From Branchiibius hedensis (GTDB lineage: Bacteria; Actinomycetota; Actinomycetes; Actinomycetales; Dermatophilaceae), in contig NZ_UESZ01000001.1 in NCBI RefSeq assembly GCF_900108585.1, forward strand, positions 3,286,001 to 3,350,000: a stretch of 64,000 nt of DNA, read 5' to 3'. The notes beneath the pieces were generated by a model. The model was not told where the DNA came from. It saw nothing but the letters and a program-made list of their open reading frames with translations, and made no database searches. Position numbers and translations under genes: made by a program. Each line of letters begins with the position of its first letter. Position 1 is the stretch's first letter. Positions 24,462 through 33,015 of this stretch are shown one piece after another.

Positions 24462-26164
24462 TCGGAAGCCCGGTGAGGCCACGAGATCCGGCCGAGCGGT
24501 CTGAGCTGGTGATTGCTGCAGAGCAGGCGGCGCAGCGACGGGCCGACGCCGTCGCTGAACTCACCGCGACCGGCGCTAGCTTCGAGATCGCCGTCGAGCC
24601 GGTGTGCGGCGTGGTGCTGCCTGTCTACCGCCACCGGCGTCGCTCGTTGCGGGAGTTGCTGATCGACTCCGCGCGGCACGGGCAGAACGAATATCTCGTC
24701 GACGGTGAGCTGCGGCTGACCCATGCCCAGCATCGCGATTGGGTCGCAGCGGTCGCACGGCGCCTGATCGGTGCGGGGATCGGACCAGGGGATCGAGTCG
24801 CGATCCTCGGTCAGCCGTGCGCGGAATGGATCGTGACCTGGTGGGCAACGGTGGCGATCGGTTCGGTTGCCGTCGCGGTGAACTCGTGGTGGAGCTCCGG
24901 GGAGATCCGAGACGCTCTCGACCTCACCCAGCCGGCGGTGGCCGTCGTCGACGGCGCGCTGCGCGGAATGCTGCCGGAGGGTGCGCCGACCCTTTCGATG
25001 GAGGACCTGCGCGAACTGCTGCCAGATCCGGGTGCACACACGGTCGAGCTACCCGGCGCTGAGCTGGGCGAGGACGATCCGGCGACCATCCTCTTCACCT
25101 CCGGGACGACGGGTCGCTCGAAAGGCGTCATTCACAGTCACCGAAATATCCTGTGCGCCAACGATTTTCATCGTCTCAACGACGCGGTCGCCGAGCGGCT
25201 CGGCGCGCCCCCTGCGCGGCGGCGGTTCCTGCTCGCGACGCCGCTCTTCCACATCGCCGGGCTGTATAACCTGGTTGTTCCGCGGTTGGATGTCGGCGAC
25301 ACCGCAGTCATCGTGCGGGGCCGCTTCGATGCTGGCGAGGTGCTCGCCCTCATCGAGCGGGAAGGCGTGACCAATTGGGGGGCGGTCCCCACGATGGCTG
25401 CGCGAATCGCGGCCTACCCGCACCTGGAGCGCTACGACTTGTCGTCACTGCGGACGATGTCGCTCAATTCCGCGGCCTACTCACCGGCGTTGCGGGCCGC
25501 CGTCACTGCGGCACTGCCACAGGCCCGGCGGGCGCTTGGGACGACGTACGGGTCGACGGAGACGGCGACGGCGGTGACCCTCGGCTCTGCTGCCGACGTT
25601 GACGCCTACCCTGCGACGGCCGGTCGGGTCGTCCCGACCGTCGAGGTGCAGATCCGGGACGAGTCCGGGCGACCTCTGCCGGATGGTCAGGAGGGTGAGA
25701 TCCACGCCCGCGGGCCGCAACTCATGCTCGGCTATTGGGAGAACGAGGCGGCGACCACCGCTGCGTTCCGGCCGGGAGGTTGGTATCGAACAGGCGACCT
25801 CGGTTACCTCGAGGGCGGGCAACTCTACGTCTCCTCGCGGCGCAGCGATCTGGTGGTGCGCGGCGGTGAGAATGTCTACCCTGCGGAAGTCGAGGCAGCC
25901 CTCGCAACCCATCCGGCGGTTGCCGAGATCATCGTCTACGGGGTCACGCACCCGGAGCTCGGCCAAGAGGTTGCCGCGGTGGTGGTGGTGACACCGCAGT
26001 GGGCGCACCGTGGCGACGCCGAGCTGGTCGCCGCGCTGCGCGAGCACGCAGCCGACCAGATCGCGCGTTACAAAACACCAACGCGGTGGCGGTTCACTTC
26101 CGAGCCGCTGCCGCGCAACGCAACGGGAAAAGTCCAGATCCGACGAGTGATCTCCGGTGGCTGA
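24458..26164 (+). CDS. Acyl-CoA synthetase (AMP-dependent)
   Basis: A 568-residue adenylating enzyme. It starts with about 90 residues of family-specific N-terminus, then has ILFTSGTTGRSKGVIHSH, GTTYGSTETATAVTLG, GWYRTGDLGYLEGGQLYVSSRRSDLVVRGGENVYPAEVE and LPRNATGKVQIRRV. All catalytic segments look complete. The GTG start overlaps the SDR stop, and the end overlaps the carboxyltransferase by 8 nt, so it is fully coupled to the FadA5-like operon. It is a third FadD of the island, with a substrate different from the FadD3 and FadD17/19 types; a short or branched product of ring cleavage is possible. Confidence 0.86.
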   Translation: MIGSPVRPRDPAERSELVIAAEQAAQRRADAVAELTATGASFEIAVEPVCGVVLPVYRHRRRSLRELLIDSARHGQNEYLVDGELRLTHAQHRDWVAAVARRLIGAGIGPGDRVAILGQPCAEWIVTWWATVAIGSVAVAVNSWWSSGEIRDALDLTQPAVAVVDGALRGMLPEGAPTLSMEDLRELLPDPGAHTVELPGAELGEDDPATILFTSGTTGRSKGVIHSHRNILCANDFHRLNDAVAERLGAPPARRRFLLATPLFHIAGLYNLVVPRLDVGDTAVIVRGRFDAGEVLALIEREGVTNWGAVPTMAARIAAYPHLERYDLSSLRTMSLNSAAYSPALRAAVTAALPQARRALGTTYGSTETATAVTLGSAADVDAYPATAGRVVPTVEVQIRDESGRPLPDGQEGEIHARGPQLMLGYWENEAATTAAFRPGGWYRTGDLGYLEGGQLYVSSRRSDLVVRGGENVYPAEVEAALATHPAVAEIIVYGVTHPELGQEVAAVVVVTPQWAHRGDAELVAALREHAADQIARYKTPTRWRFTSEPLPRNATGKVQIRRVISGG

Positions 26165-27674
26165 CTCTCCGACAGCTTCTGCGGACATCCCTGAGCAGTG
26201 GCGCCCCTTGCTGGAGGACCTGGCCCTACGGCAGGCGCAGGCGCTCGCGATGGGCGGGACCGAACGGCTCGAGCGGCTGGCCGAGCGCGGCGGCCGCGAT
26301 GCGCGGGCCTGGGTGAAGCTGCTCGTCGACCCGGATAGCTTCCGGGAGATCGGGCTGCTCGCCGGCTCCGTCGGTGACGGCATCGAGCCGCCACGCGCGG
26401 CGGACGGTTTCGTGGCGGGCACGGCGCGGATCGACGGCCGGGTGGTCTGCGTGGGGGTGGAGGATCCGACGGTCGCTGGCGGATCGATCGGAGTCCCCGG
26501 TGGTAGCAAGCGGGTCCGCTTGGCAATGCTCGCCGCCCAGTTGCACGCCCCGCTGATCCTGCTCCTGTCCGGGGCGGGGCACCGGGCCACCAACCCGCTG
26601 GCGCCCCACCGACCGGCGCCGCACGACTTGCAGATCCTGGCCGATCTGCACGGGGTCGTCCCGGTGTTGTCGGTGGTGACCGGGCCCTCGGCCGGTCACG
26701 GCGCCCTTGCCGCGCCGCTGTCCGACATCTGCGTGATGGTCCGCGGGCGAGGCGCGCTGTTCTCCGCCGGACCGCCGCTGGTGGCCGCCTCCATCGGCGA
26801 ACGTGTGGACGCCCAGGAGCTTGGGGGCGTTGACGTTCACGCGAGGGAGTCGGGGTTGGTGCACCTGGTGGCGGACGATGCCCCGGTCGCCGCCCTCGCC
26901 GTACGCCGAGTGCTTGGCTATCTGCCCGGCGGGCCCGTGCCGTCTACCGACCCGGCCGTCACGGCCGCCCGGGATCTGCCCGAATTGCTCGATCTGATCC
27001 CGGTCGATAGTCGCCGCCCGTTCGACATGCGACCGGTCGTGCAGGCCCTGACTGATGCTGGCAGCAGTATGGAACTGCAGCGCGATTACGGCGTCGGACT
27101 ATTGACCGTGCTCGCCCGGATCGGCGGTCACGCCGTGGCGATCGTTGCCAGCCAGCCGGCGGTGCTCGCCGGGTCCATCGACGTGGCGGCGGCCGACAAG
27201 GCGACGCACTTCATCGAACGGACCGGTCGGTGGGGACTGCCGCTGCTCCTGCTGGCCGACTCGCCGGGGATGCTGCCCGGCAGTTCATCTGAGCGGGCCG
27301 GAATCCTGCGGGCCGGCGCTGGCTTCTTCCTGGCCCAGCGGCGTTCGCCCGTCCCGAAGATTCACGTCACGGTCCGCAAGGCCTTCGGCTTCGGCAGTTC
27401 GGTCTTCGGTGCGAATCCCTTTGATCACCAGATGCGCTCGTTCGCCTTCCCCGGTGCCACGCTCGGCGGGATGCCCGCGGGGGTCGGCGGCGCGACGTCG
27501 GGAGCAGACGCGGCTCGCCGCGAGGAACTGCTGGCGGCTGAGGGCGCGGGACCGTGGCGATTTGCCTCCACCGGAACCTACGACGAGATCATCGATCCGC
27601 GGCAACTGCGCCGGGCGCTGATCGAGGTCCTCGGCCTGCCCGCTGCGGCACCTCGTGCCGGCGAGCCCGGCTGA
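26157..27674 (+). CDS. Acyl-CoA carboxylase carboxyltransferase subunit (AccD-like)
   Basis: A 505-residue protein of the biotin-dependent carboxyltransferase family. The N-lobe has FREIGLLAG...ADGFVAGTARIDGRVVCVGVEDPTVAGGSIGVPGGSKRVRLAMLAAQLHAPLILLLSGAGHR. The C-lobe has GHAVAIVASQPAVLAGSID, ADKATHFIERTGRWGLPLLLLADSPGMLPGSSSERAG and VTVRKAFGFGSSVFG. No biotin carboxylase or biotin carrier gene is near, so it would have to borrow a partner, act in reverse as a decarboxylase or transcarboxylase, or serve propionyl-CoA from the side chain. It closes the five-gene KstR2-controlled unit. Confidence 0.87.
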   Translation: MADSPTASADIPEQWRPLLEDLALRQAQALAMGGTERLERLAERGGRDARAWVKLLVDPDSFREIGLLAGSVGDGIEPPRAADGFVAGTARIDGRVVCVGVEDPTVAGGSIGVPGGSKRVRLAMLAAQLHAPLILLLSGAGHRATNPLAPHRPAPHDLQILADLHGVVPVLSVVTGPSAGHGALAAPLSDICVMVRGRGALFSAGPPLVAASIGERVDAQELGGVDVHARESGLVHLVADDAPVAALAVRRVLGYLPGGPVPSTDPAVTAARDLPELLDLIPVDSRRPFDMRPVVQALTDAGSSMELQRDYGVGLLTVLARIGGHAVAIVASQPAVLAGSIDVAAADKATHFIERTGRWGLPLLLLADSPGMLPGSSSERAGILRAGAGFFLAQRRSPVPKIHVTVRKAFGFGSSVFGANPFDHQMRSFAFPGATLGGMPAGVGGATSGADAARREELLAAEGAGPWRFASTGTYDEIIDPRQLRRALIEVLGLPAAAPRAGEPG

Positions 27675-27680
27675 CCGAGG

Positions 27681-28580
27681 TCAGGCTTCGTCGAACGCGT
27701 GCGCCACCTGCGGCGCTGCAAAGCCGCGCCCTGCGAATTCGGTCCGCAGGAAATCACCCAAGCCGGCGTCGAGCGTGTCGTCATCGAAGGCGACGTCCGC
27801 CCGGAAGGTGGCGGCGACCGTCGGTGCGGCTAGCACTGCGACCCTGGGACCGTAGGTGACCAGCACCTGACCGGTGATGCCGGCGGCCGCCGGCCCGGCG
27901 AGGTAGCGCACGAGTCGCGCGACGTGTTCCGGTGCCCACGGGTCGCGTCCGGCCTCCGTCGGGTGCTGTTCCTCGCCGTACAGATCGGCGGTCATCGCGG
28001 TGCGGGCGCGTGGGCAGATGGCGTTGGCGGTCACGCCGTACTGGCCGAGGGCGCGCGCCGTCGACAAGGTGAGTGCCACGATCCCGGCCTTAGCCGCGGC
28101 GTAGTTCGCTTGGCCGGGCGGCCCGAACAGGAAGGATTCCGAGGCGGTGTTGATAACCCGGGCGTCGACCGGGTCGCCGGTCTTAGCAAGGGTGCGCCAG
28201 TAGGCAGCTGCCGCTCGCGACGTCGCGGCATGACCGGTCAGGTGCACCGCCATCACGCTCTCCCAGTCACTTCGGGCGAGGTTGAACAGCATGCGGTCGC
28301 GGGTGATCCCCGCGTTGTTGACCAGGATGTCGAGCCCACCCAAGGCACCGATCGTGTCGGAGACGAGCGTCTCAGCGGCGACCCAATCGCCGACGTCGGC
28401 AACCAGCGGGATCGCGCGTCCGCCGAGACGTTCGATCTGCTCGGCGACAGCGTGAGCGCGGTCGTCGATGTCATTGACGGCGACCGCTGCGCCGGCCGCG
28501 GCAAGAGTCAGCGCCTCGACCCTGCCGAGACCGTCCCCGGCTCCGGTCACCAGAGCAACGCGTCCTTCGAGGGTCCTCAC
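27681..28580 (-). CDS. 17-beta-HSD4-type short-chain dehydrogenase
   Basis: A 299-residue SDR with TGAGDGLG, VNDIDD, NNAGITRDRM, a serine region NTASESFLFG, NYAAAKAG and a C-terminal extension of about 70 residues. This subtype matches (R)-3-hydroxyacyl-CoA dehydrogenases of beta-oxidation and is a paralogue of 14885-15796. The GTG start overlaps the stop of the TetR-type regulator gene (GTGA), so the two are cotranscribed and divergent from the igr-like operon. It probably works with that operon on the steroid side chain. Confidence 0.84.
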   Translation of the reverse strand: MRTLEGRVALVTGAGDGLGRVEALTLAAAGAAVAVNDIDDRAHAVAEQIERLGGRAIPLVADVGDWVAAETLVSDTIGALGGLDILVNNAGITRDRMLFNLARSDWESVMAVHLTGHAATSRAAAAYWRTLAKTGDPVDARVINTASESFLFGPPGQANYAAAKAGIVALTLSTARALGQYGVTANAICPRARTAMTADLYGEEQHPTEAGRDPWAPEHVARLVRYLAGPAAAGITGQVLVTYGPRVAVLAAPTVAATFRADVAFDDDTLDAGLGDFLRTEFAGRGFAAPQVAHAFDEA

Positions 28581-29194
28581 TCCAGTTCTCCCAGCAGGGC
28601 ATCGACCGTCCGGTCGAGGACCTGGCGCACCTCGCCGACATCGCGCCCGGCGGCCACGGAGACCATCGCTCCGAGGAAGAGGAGGGACACCGACTCGGTG
28701 AGAGCGCGGCGATCGGGGGACGGATCGTCGTCTCCGGGGAAGAGCGCTTCCAGGATCCAACCGGCGCGGTCCGGCCCGAACGCCGGCAGTCCGGAGGCCA
28801 CGACGATCGACGCGGCGTCGGACAGATAGGCCCGCAGCAGCGCCCGGTAGAGCAAGGGGCGTGCGGCGATCTGTCGCATGATCCTGTCCAACACCACCCC
28901 AAGGCGAGTCGCCGGGGAGGCGTCGACCGCCAGTTCGGTGCGCACTGCGTGCGTCGACCGCTCGGATAGCGACAACAGCGCGTGGACCAGCAACTCATCC
29001 TTGGAGCCGACGAGTTGATAGGCGCGCGCCGCCGACATGCCGGCGGCGGCGGCGACCTCCCGGACGCCGGCGGCTTCGTACCCTCCGACTGCGGCCAGTT
29101 CGATGGCCGCGTCGGTCAGCGCGCGCAGTCCAGCCGCCTGGGCGGGCGAGAACGCTCGGGGGACCACCGTGGCATGAGCCGGGAATTCGAACAC
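28577..29194 (-). CDS. TetR-family regulator, KstR-like, next to the igr-like operon
   Basis: A 205-residue TetR protein: helix-turn-helix in the first 60 residues (TDAAIELAAVGGYEAAGVREVAAAAGMSAARAYQLVGSKDELLVHAL) and a ligand domain with RPLLYRALLRAYLSDAASIV. The pattern AAIELA..GG and PLL..A..RAY..D resembles mycobacterial KstR as I recall it. The GTG at 29194 lies 6 nt downstream of a TATAGT on the same strand, which suggests a leaderless transcript. An upstream GTG at 29209 is possible. It is divergent from the igr-like operon across a 20-bp palindrome, so it most likely represses that operon and itself. The ligand is unknown, plausibly a steroid CoA thioester. Confidence 0.83.
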   Translation of the reverse strand: MFEFPAHATVVPRAFSPAQAAGLRALTDAAIELAAVGGYEAAGVREVAAAAGMSAARAYQLVGSKDELLVHALLSLSERSTHAVRTELAVDASPATRLGVVLDRIMRQIAARPLLYRALLRAYLSDAASIVVASGLPAFGPDRAGWILEALFPGDDDPSPDRRALTESVSLLFLGAMVSVAAGRDVGEVRQVLDRTVDALLGELE

Positions 29195-29219
29195 GGTGGC
29201 ACTATACACGGGCGTCTCT

Positions 29220-29239
29220 ACAGTAGTCTAGACAACTGT
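29220..29239. promoter_or_regulatory. Predicted operator of the TetR regulator (igr-like operon)
   Basis: ACAGTAGTCTAGACAACTGT is a 20-bp inverted repeat that is perfect except for one symmetrical pair (positions 6 and 15). It sits between the divergent regulator and ChsE-like genes, 25 nt upstream of the plus-strand ATG. It shares nothing with the CAAGCGCTTG operators. Confidence 0.75.
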
Positions 29240-29263
29240 CTACAAGCGTGTCAGGATGCGGTC

Positions 29264-30430
29264 ATGCGACTCGAAGATACGGCCGAACAACTCCGGCTGC
29301 GCCATGAGCTTCGTGAGTACTTCGCAACCTTCATGCCCGCGGACGAACTGCGGGCGGCGGGTGAAGGTGGTGCCGGCGGTCCGCGGTTCCGGGAGGTGAC
29401 GCGCCGGCTCGGAGCCGATGGCTGGCTCGGACTCGGCTGGCCGAAGGAGTACGGCGGCCGCGGCCTGGGTCAACGCGACCAGTTCGTGTTCTTCGACGAG
29501 GTGCAGCGAGCCGGCGTGCCGTTCCCGTTCGTCACCGTCAACACCATCGGGCCGACCCTGATGAAGCTGGGCACGGCCCAGCAGCGCCAGCGGTATCTGC
29601 CCGGCATCCTGGCCGGCGAGATCGTCTTCGCGGTGGGTTACACCGAGCCGTCGGCCGGCACCGATCTCGCCGCGCTGCACACCCGGGCCGTCGCCGACGG
29701 TGACGAATGGGTGATCGACGGCAGCAAGGTCTTCACGACGGGAGGCAACACCGCCGATTTCATCTGGTTGGCGGTGCGCACGGGCGCGACGGACTCGCGG
29801 CATCGAGGTATCTCGATGGTCATCGTGCCGACCGACGACCCGGGCTACTCCTGGAGCCCGATCCGCACCGTCGGGGGGATGTCGGTGACCGCGACCTACT
29901 TCACCGGGATCAGGATCGGCGCCGACGCCTTCGTCGGTGGTGTCGATGGTGGGTGGCGGGTCATCACCGAGATGCTCAACCACGAGCGGGTGGGGTTGGC
30001 GGCCCTAGGTGGTCGCACGCTGGGCCTGTGGCAACGCGTATCGGACTGGGCGCGGGTGGAGGGACTGGTCGACGTCCCGTGGGTTCGCGCGGACCTTGCC
30101 GAGAGCTTCGCCCGGCTTGACGCGATGCGCCTGCTCAACTGGAGGATGACCGATCTGATGGCGCGCGGCGAGTTGGATGTCGCCGACGCCAGTGCCACCA
30201 AGGTCTACGGCACCGAGGCGCATATCGCCGTGCAACGCATCCTGCTGCGCGTCCTCGGCGCCAGGGGCCGGATCCGTCCCGACGAGCCCTGTGCAGTCCT
30301 CGCCGGAGAGTTGGAGCAACTGAGTCGCCAGAGCGTTGTCAACACGTTCGGTGGCGGGGTCAACGATGTCCTGCGTGACATGGTCGCCACGACGGGCTAC
30401 GGGTTGCCCCGGACGCCGCGGAGGGGGTAG
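29264..30430 (+). CDS. Acyl-CoA dehydrogenase, FadE29 (ChsE2)-like
   Basis: A 388-residue acyl-CoA dehydrogenase, close to FadE29 in length. It has GWLGLGWPKEYGGRG, the FAD segment FAVGYTEPSAGTDLAAL, DGSKVFTTGGNTADFIWLAVRTG and the C-terminal VNTFGGGVNDVLRDMVATTGYGLPR. In mycobacteria FadE28-FadE29 form a heterotetramer that dehydrogenates the C22 steroid propionyl-CoA side chain. The gene order here (dehydrogenase, ChsH2, dehydrogenase, ChsH1, Ltp2) is the igr operon with one dehydrogenase moved. ATG 29264 follows GTCAGGATGCGGTC; a longer open frame upstream runs through the operator and was rejected. Confidence 0.88.
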   Translation: MRLEDTAEQLRLRHELREYFATFMPADELRAAGEGGAGGPRFREVTRRLGADGWLGLGWPKEYGGRGLGQRDQFVFFDEVQRAGVPFPFVTVNTIGPTLMKLGTAQQRQRYLPGILAGEIVFAVGYTEPSAGTDLAALHTRAVADGDEWVIDGSKVFTTGGNTADFIWLAVRTGATDSRHRGISMVIVPTDDPGYSWSPIRTVGGMSVTATYFTGIRIGADAFVGGVDGGWRVITEMLNHERVGLAALGGRTLGLWQRVSDWARVEGLVDVPWVRADLAESFARLDAMRLLNWRMTDLMARGELDVADASATKVYGTEAHIAVQRILLRVLGARGRIRPDEPCAVLAGELEQLSRQSVVNTFGGGVNDVLRDMVATTGYGLPRTPRRG

Positions 30431-30434
30431 CGAC

Positions 30435-31409
30435 GTGAGCGACATCGCCGACGAGACTGCGACCATCGGGCCGAGTCCACAGCGCCGTGCCGAGATCGAG
30501 CAACGGCTGCAGGCGATGGTCGGCGAGCAACTCGGAGCACCGACATCGGCACGCTGGGCGGTGGATGAGGCGCGCATCGACCAGTGGGTCGAGGCGATGG
30601 GGATGGTGGCGCCCGAACCTGCCGGCCGTGCGCCGGCAGCGATGTTGCAGGCGTGGACCATGCGCGGCTATCGCAAGACGGTCGCAGGTCCGCCGGAGAG
30701 TAGCCGGGAGCTCTTCGCGTTGCTCGCCGAGCTGGGTTACACCTCAGTGGTCGCCACCGACTCCGACATCGACGTACGCCGACCGTTGGTCGTCGGTGAC
30801 CGGATCACCGTGACCGAGCGGCTGACCGAGATCACCCCGGAGAAGAAGACCGCGCTGGGCCCCGGTCGCTTCGTGACGACGAGCCGCACCTACACCGATG
30901 AAGGCGGGGAGGTTGTCGGCATCCAGCGCTGGCGGTTGCTGCGCTTCGCACCGCCCGTCCGCCAAGAGCGAGGTCCGAGCAGCGAAACAGCGCAGCGCGC
31001 CCCACGCCCCCGACCAGCCGTCAACCGCGACAATTCCTTCTTCTTCGACGCGGCGCGGCGTCATGAACTGGTCATTCAGCGGTGCTCCGCCTGCGGCCGG
31101 TTACGTCATCCCCCGGGACCGATGTGCCCGCACTGCCACAGCCTCGCGTTCGAGACGATCGAAGCATCGGGTCAGGGGACGGTCTTCAGCTACACGGTGG
31201 TCCATCACCCTCGCCACCCCGCGTTCGACTACCCGCTCGTGATCGCCGTGGTCCAGCTGTCCGAGGGAACCCGGCTGATCGCCGACGTCGTCGACGTGGA
31301 CCCAGCGCAGGTGCACATCGGGATGTCGGTATCCCTTGGCTGGCTGGATGCCGATCCCGACCTGACACTGCCGGTCTTCCGCCGGTCTGATCCCACCGCA
31401 AGGAGTTGA
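30435..31409 (+). CDS. chsH2: ChsH2-like MaoC-DUF35 fusion
   Basis: The 324-residue protein joins an N-terminal hotdog domain (residues about 1-175) to a C-terminal DUF35 domain (about 195-324). The DUF35 part has a zinc-ribbon with two CxxC pairs (CSACGRLRHPPGPMCPHC), then an OB-fold (GQGTVFSYTVVHHPRHPAFDYPLVIAVVQL). This architecture is specific to ChsH2. Its MaoC half pairs with ChsH1 to hydrate the side-chain enoyl-CoA, and its DUF35 half binds the aldolase Ltp2. The GTG follows GAGGGGGT with 4 nt after the dehydrogenase stop. Zinc ligands and the hotdog core look intact. Confidence 0.92.
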   Translation: MSDIADETATIGPSPQRRAEIEQRLQAMVGEQLGAPTSARWAVDEARIDQWVEAMGMVAPEPAGRAPAAMLQAWTMRGYRKTVAGPPESSRELFALLAELGYTSVVATDSDIDVRRPLVVGDRITVTERLTEITPEKKTALGPGRFVTTSRTYTDEGGEVVGIQRWRLLRFAPPVRQERGPSSETAQRAPRPRPAVNRDNSFFFDAARRHELVIQRCSACGRLRHPPGPMCPHCHSLAFETIEASGQGTVFSYTVVHHPRHPAFDYPLVIAVVQLSEGTRLIADVVDVDPAQVHIGMSVSLGWLDADPDLTLPVFRRSDPTARS

Positions 31410-31414
31410 GCGCC

Positions 31415-32560
31415 ATGGAATTCGCCTTGGACGATGTGTTGCGCGAGCTGCTGATGCTGGCCCGCGAGGTATTCGCCGACCACAGCGACCCGGAGCGACT
31501 CAGTGCCCTCGCATCGCAGGGATCGGCGGTCGACCCCGATCTCTGGGCAGCGCTGGCCGCGTCCGGACTGTTGGGTGTTTCGCTCCCCGAGCAGGTCGGC
31601 GGCGGCGACCTCGGGATGGTCGCCTTGGCCCTGGTGCTCGAGGAGCAAGGAGCGCACCTCGCGCAGGTGCCCCTCTGGTCGGCTGCGGTGGCCGCCCGCT
31701 GCATCGCGGCCGGCCCGCATGAGTTGGCCGGGGCGGTCCTACCGACCTACGTCGACGGTGGTTGCCGCATCGCGCTCGGTCTCGAGGAAGCCGCCAGCCC
31801 CGATTGCCTGTTGCCGACCACCTGGTGTGAGCCATCGGTCGGACAAGCCACCGTGCGGTCCGTTCCGGCCACGCACGTGGTCACCGGCGCCAAGGTTCTG
31901 ATTCCCGCCGGTGGCGATGCCGCTGTGTTGGTCCTTACCGCCATGACCGCCGACGGCCCGGTGGTCCTGGCTGTCGATCCCGAGGGCGCAGGGGTGCAGG
32001 CGACGATGTCGAGAACCACGTCGTGCGACACAGCGGCGACGGTGGACCTCGACCGTGCGCCGGCCGTCCAGGTGGCCGGGCCGGGTCCGGCGGGTGTCCC
32101 GCGACTTCTTGCGGAGGCGCAGACGGCGCTTGCCGCCTGCCAGACCGGGGTCGCACGGGGAGCCACCCGGCTCGCTGCCGACTACGTCAGCTCACGCGAG
32201 CAGTTCGGCCGGCCGATCGGCACCTTCCAGGCGGTGCAACACAAGGTCGCCGACTGCCACATCGACGTGTCCGCCCAGCGAGCGACGTGCTGGCAGGCGG
32301 CGTACGCCCTGGATGCCGCAGACACCCCCACCGACCAGACCCTCGCGCATGCCCATGTTGCGGCGTGGTGGGCTCAACGAGCGGGACTGGATGTCGTCCA
32401 CCGGGTACTGCACCTGCATGGCGGGATGGGCGTCGACGTCGACTATCCGGCGCACCGGTACTTCTTGCGCGGCAAGGAGAACGCCAGCTTCTTCGGCGCT
32501 CAACAGCAGTCGCTCGCCAGCCTCGGCACGCTGGTGGCCCTGGGCGGAGTCAGCGCGTGA
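31415..32560 (+). CDS. Acyl-CoA dehydrogenase, FadE28 (ChsE1)-like
   Basis: A 381-residue acyl-CoA dehydrogenase with a divergent, alanine-rich middle domain and the conserved C-terminal SREQFGRPIGTFQAVQHKVADCHIDV and LHLHGGMGVDVDYPAHRYFLRGKENASFFG. The HGGMGVD...YF signature and the weakened active-site region fit the FadE28-type partner in the ChsE1-ChsE2 complex. The ATG follows AAGGAG. The last codons overlap the ChsH1-like gene (GTGA). With the product of 29264-30430 it probably dehydrogenates a 2'-propanoate side chain attached at C17 of the steroid nucleus or HIP. Confidence 0.87.
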   Translation: MEFALDDVLRELLMLAREVFADHSDPERLSALASQGSAVDPDLWAALAASGLLGVSLPEQVGGGDLGMVALALVLEEQGAHLAQVPLWSAAVAARCIAAGPHELAGAVLPTYVDGGCRIALGLEEAASPDCLLPTTWCEPSVGQATVRSVPATHVVTGAKVLIPAGGDAAVLVLTAMTADGPVVLAVDPEGAGVQATMSRTTSCDTAATVDLDRAPAVQVAGPGPAGVPRLLAEAQTALAACQTGVARGATRLAADYVSSREQFGRPIGTFQAVQHKVADCHIDVSAQRATCWQAAYALDAADTPTDQTLAHAHVAAWWAQRAGLDVVHRVLHLHGGMGVDVDYPAHRYFLRGKENASFFGAQQQSLASLGTLVALGGVSA

Positions 32561-33015
32561 CCGAGCCACGGACCCAGACCCTGCCGCGACGGCTTCCCGA
32601 GGTGAGGATCCCGGTGGATCGCACGTTCGTCGTCGCCTCCGCGATGGCCTCGCAGGACTTCCAGGATGTACATCATGACCCGGACCTCGCTCGTGAGCGG
32701 GGAGCGCCGGACATTTTCCTGAACATCCTGACCAGCACCGGACTGGTCGAGCGACTCGTCACTGATTGGGCAGGCCCGGCTGTCACCGTCAACCGCCTGC
32801 AGATCCGCCTTGGGATGCCCTGTCATCCCGGTGATGAACTCGTCCTCACCGGGGAGGTCAGTGACGAGGACTCCGATCAGGTCGTGGTGCAGGTGCGGGG
32901 GACACACGAGCGGGGCGTCCATGTCTCCGGATCGGTCACGGTCGCCCTTCCCGAGGGAACGACGCTGGCAACGCTCAACGACGGTCGGCCGGCGATCGAG
33001 GAGCGTTCGCGATGA
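32557..33015 (+). CDS. chsH1: ChsH1-like MaoC hydratase subunit
   Basis: A 152-residue single-hotdog protein with the catalytic Asp34 and His39 (SQDFQDVHHDP) and the following helix PDIFLNILTSTGLVERLVTDWAG. It is the active partner of the ChsH2 hotdog domain in hydrating the C17 side-chain enoyl-CoA. The GTG overlaps the upstream dehydrogenase stop, and the stop overlaps the Ltp2-like ATG. It is clearly paralogous to the second half of the fused protein at 486-1490 (shared NIL..TGL and TDWAGP). Confidence 0.9.
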   Translation: MTEPRTQTLPRRLPEVRIPVDRTFVVASAMASQDFQDVHHDPDLARERGAPDIFLNILTSTGLVERLVTDWAGPAVTVNRLQIRLGMPCHPGDELVLTGEVSDEDSDQVVVQVRGTHERGVHVSGSVTVALPEGTTLATLNDGRPAIEERSR

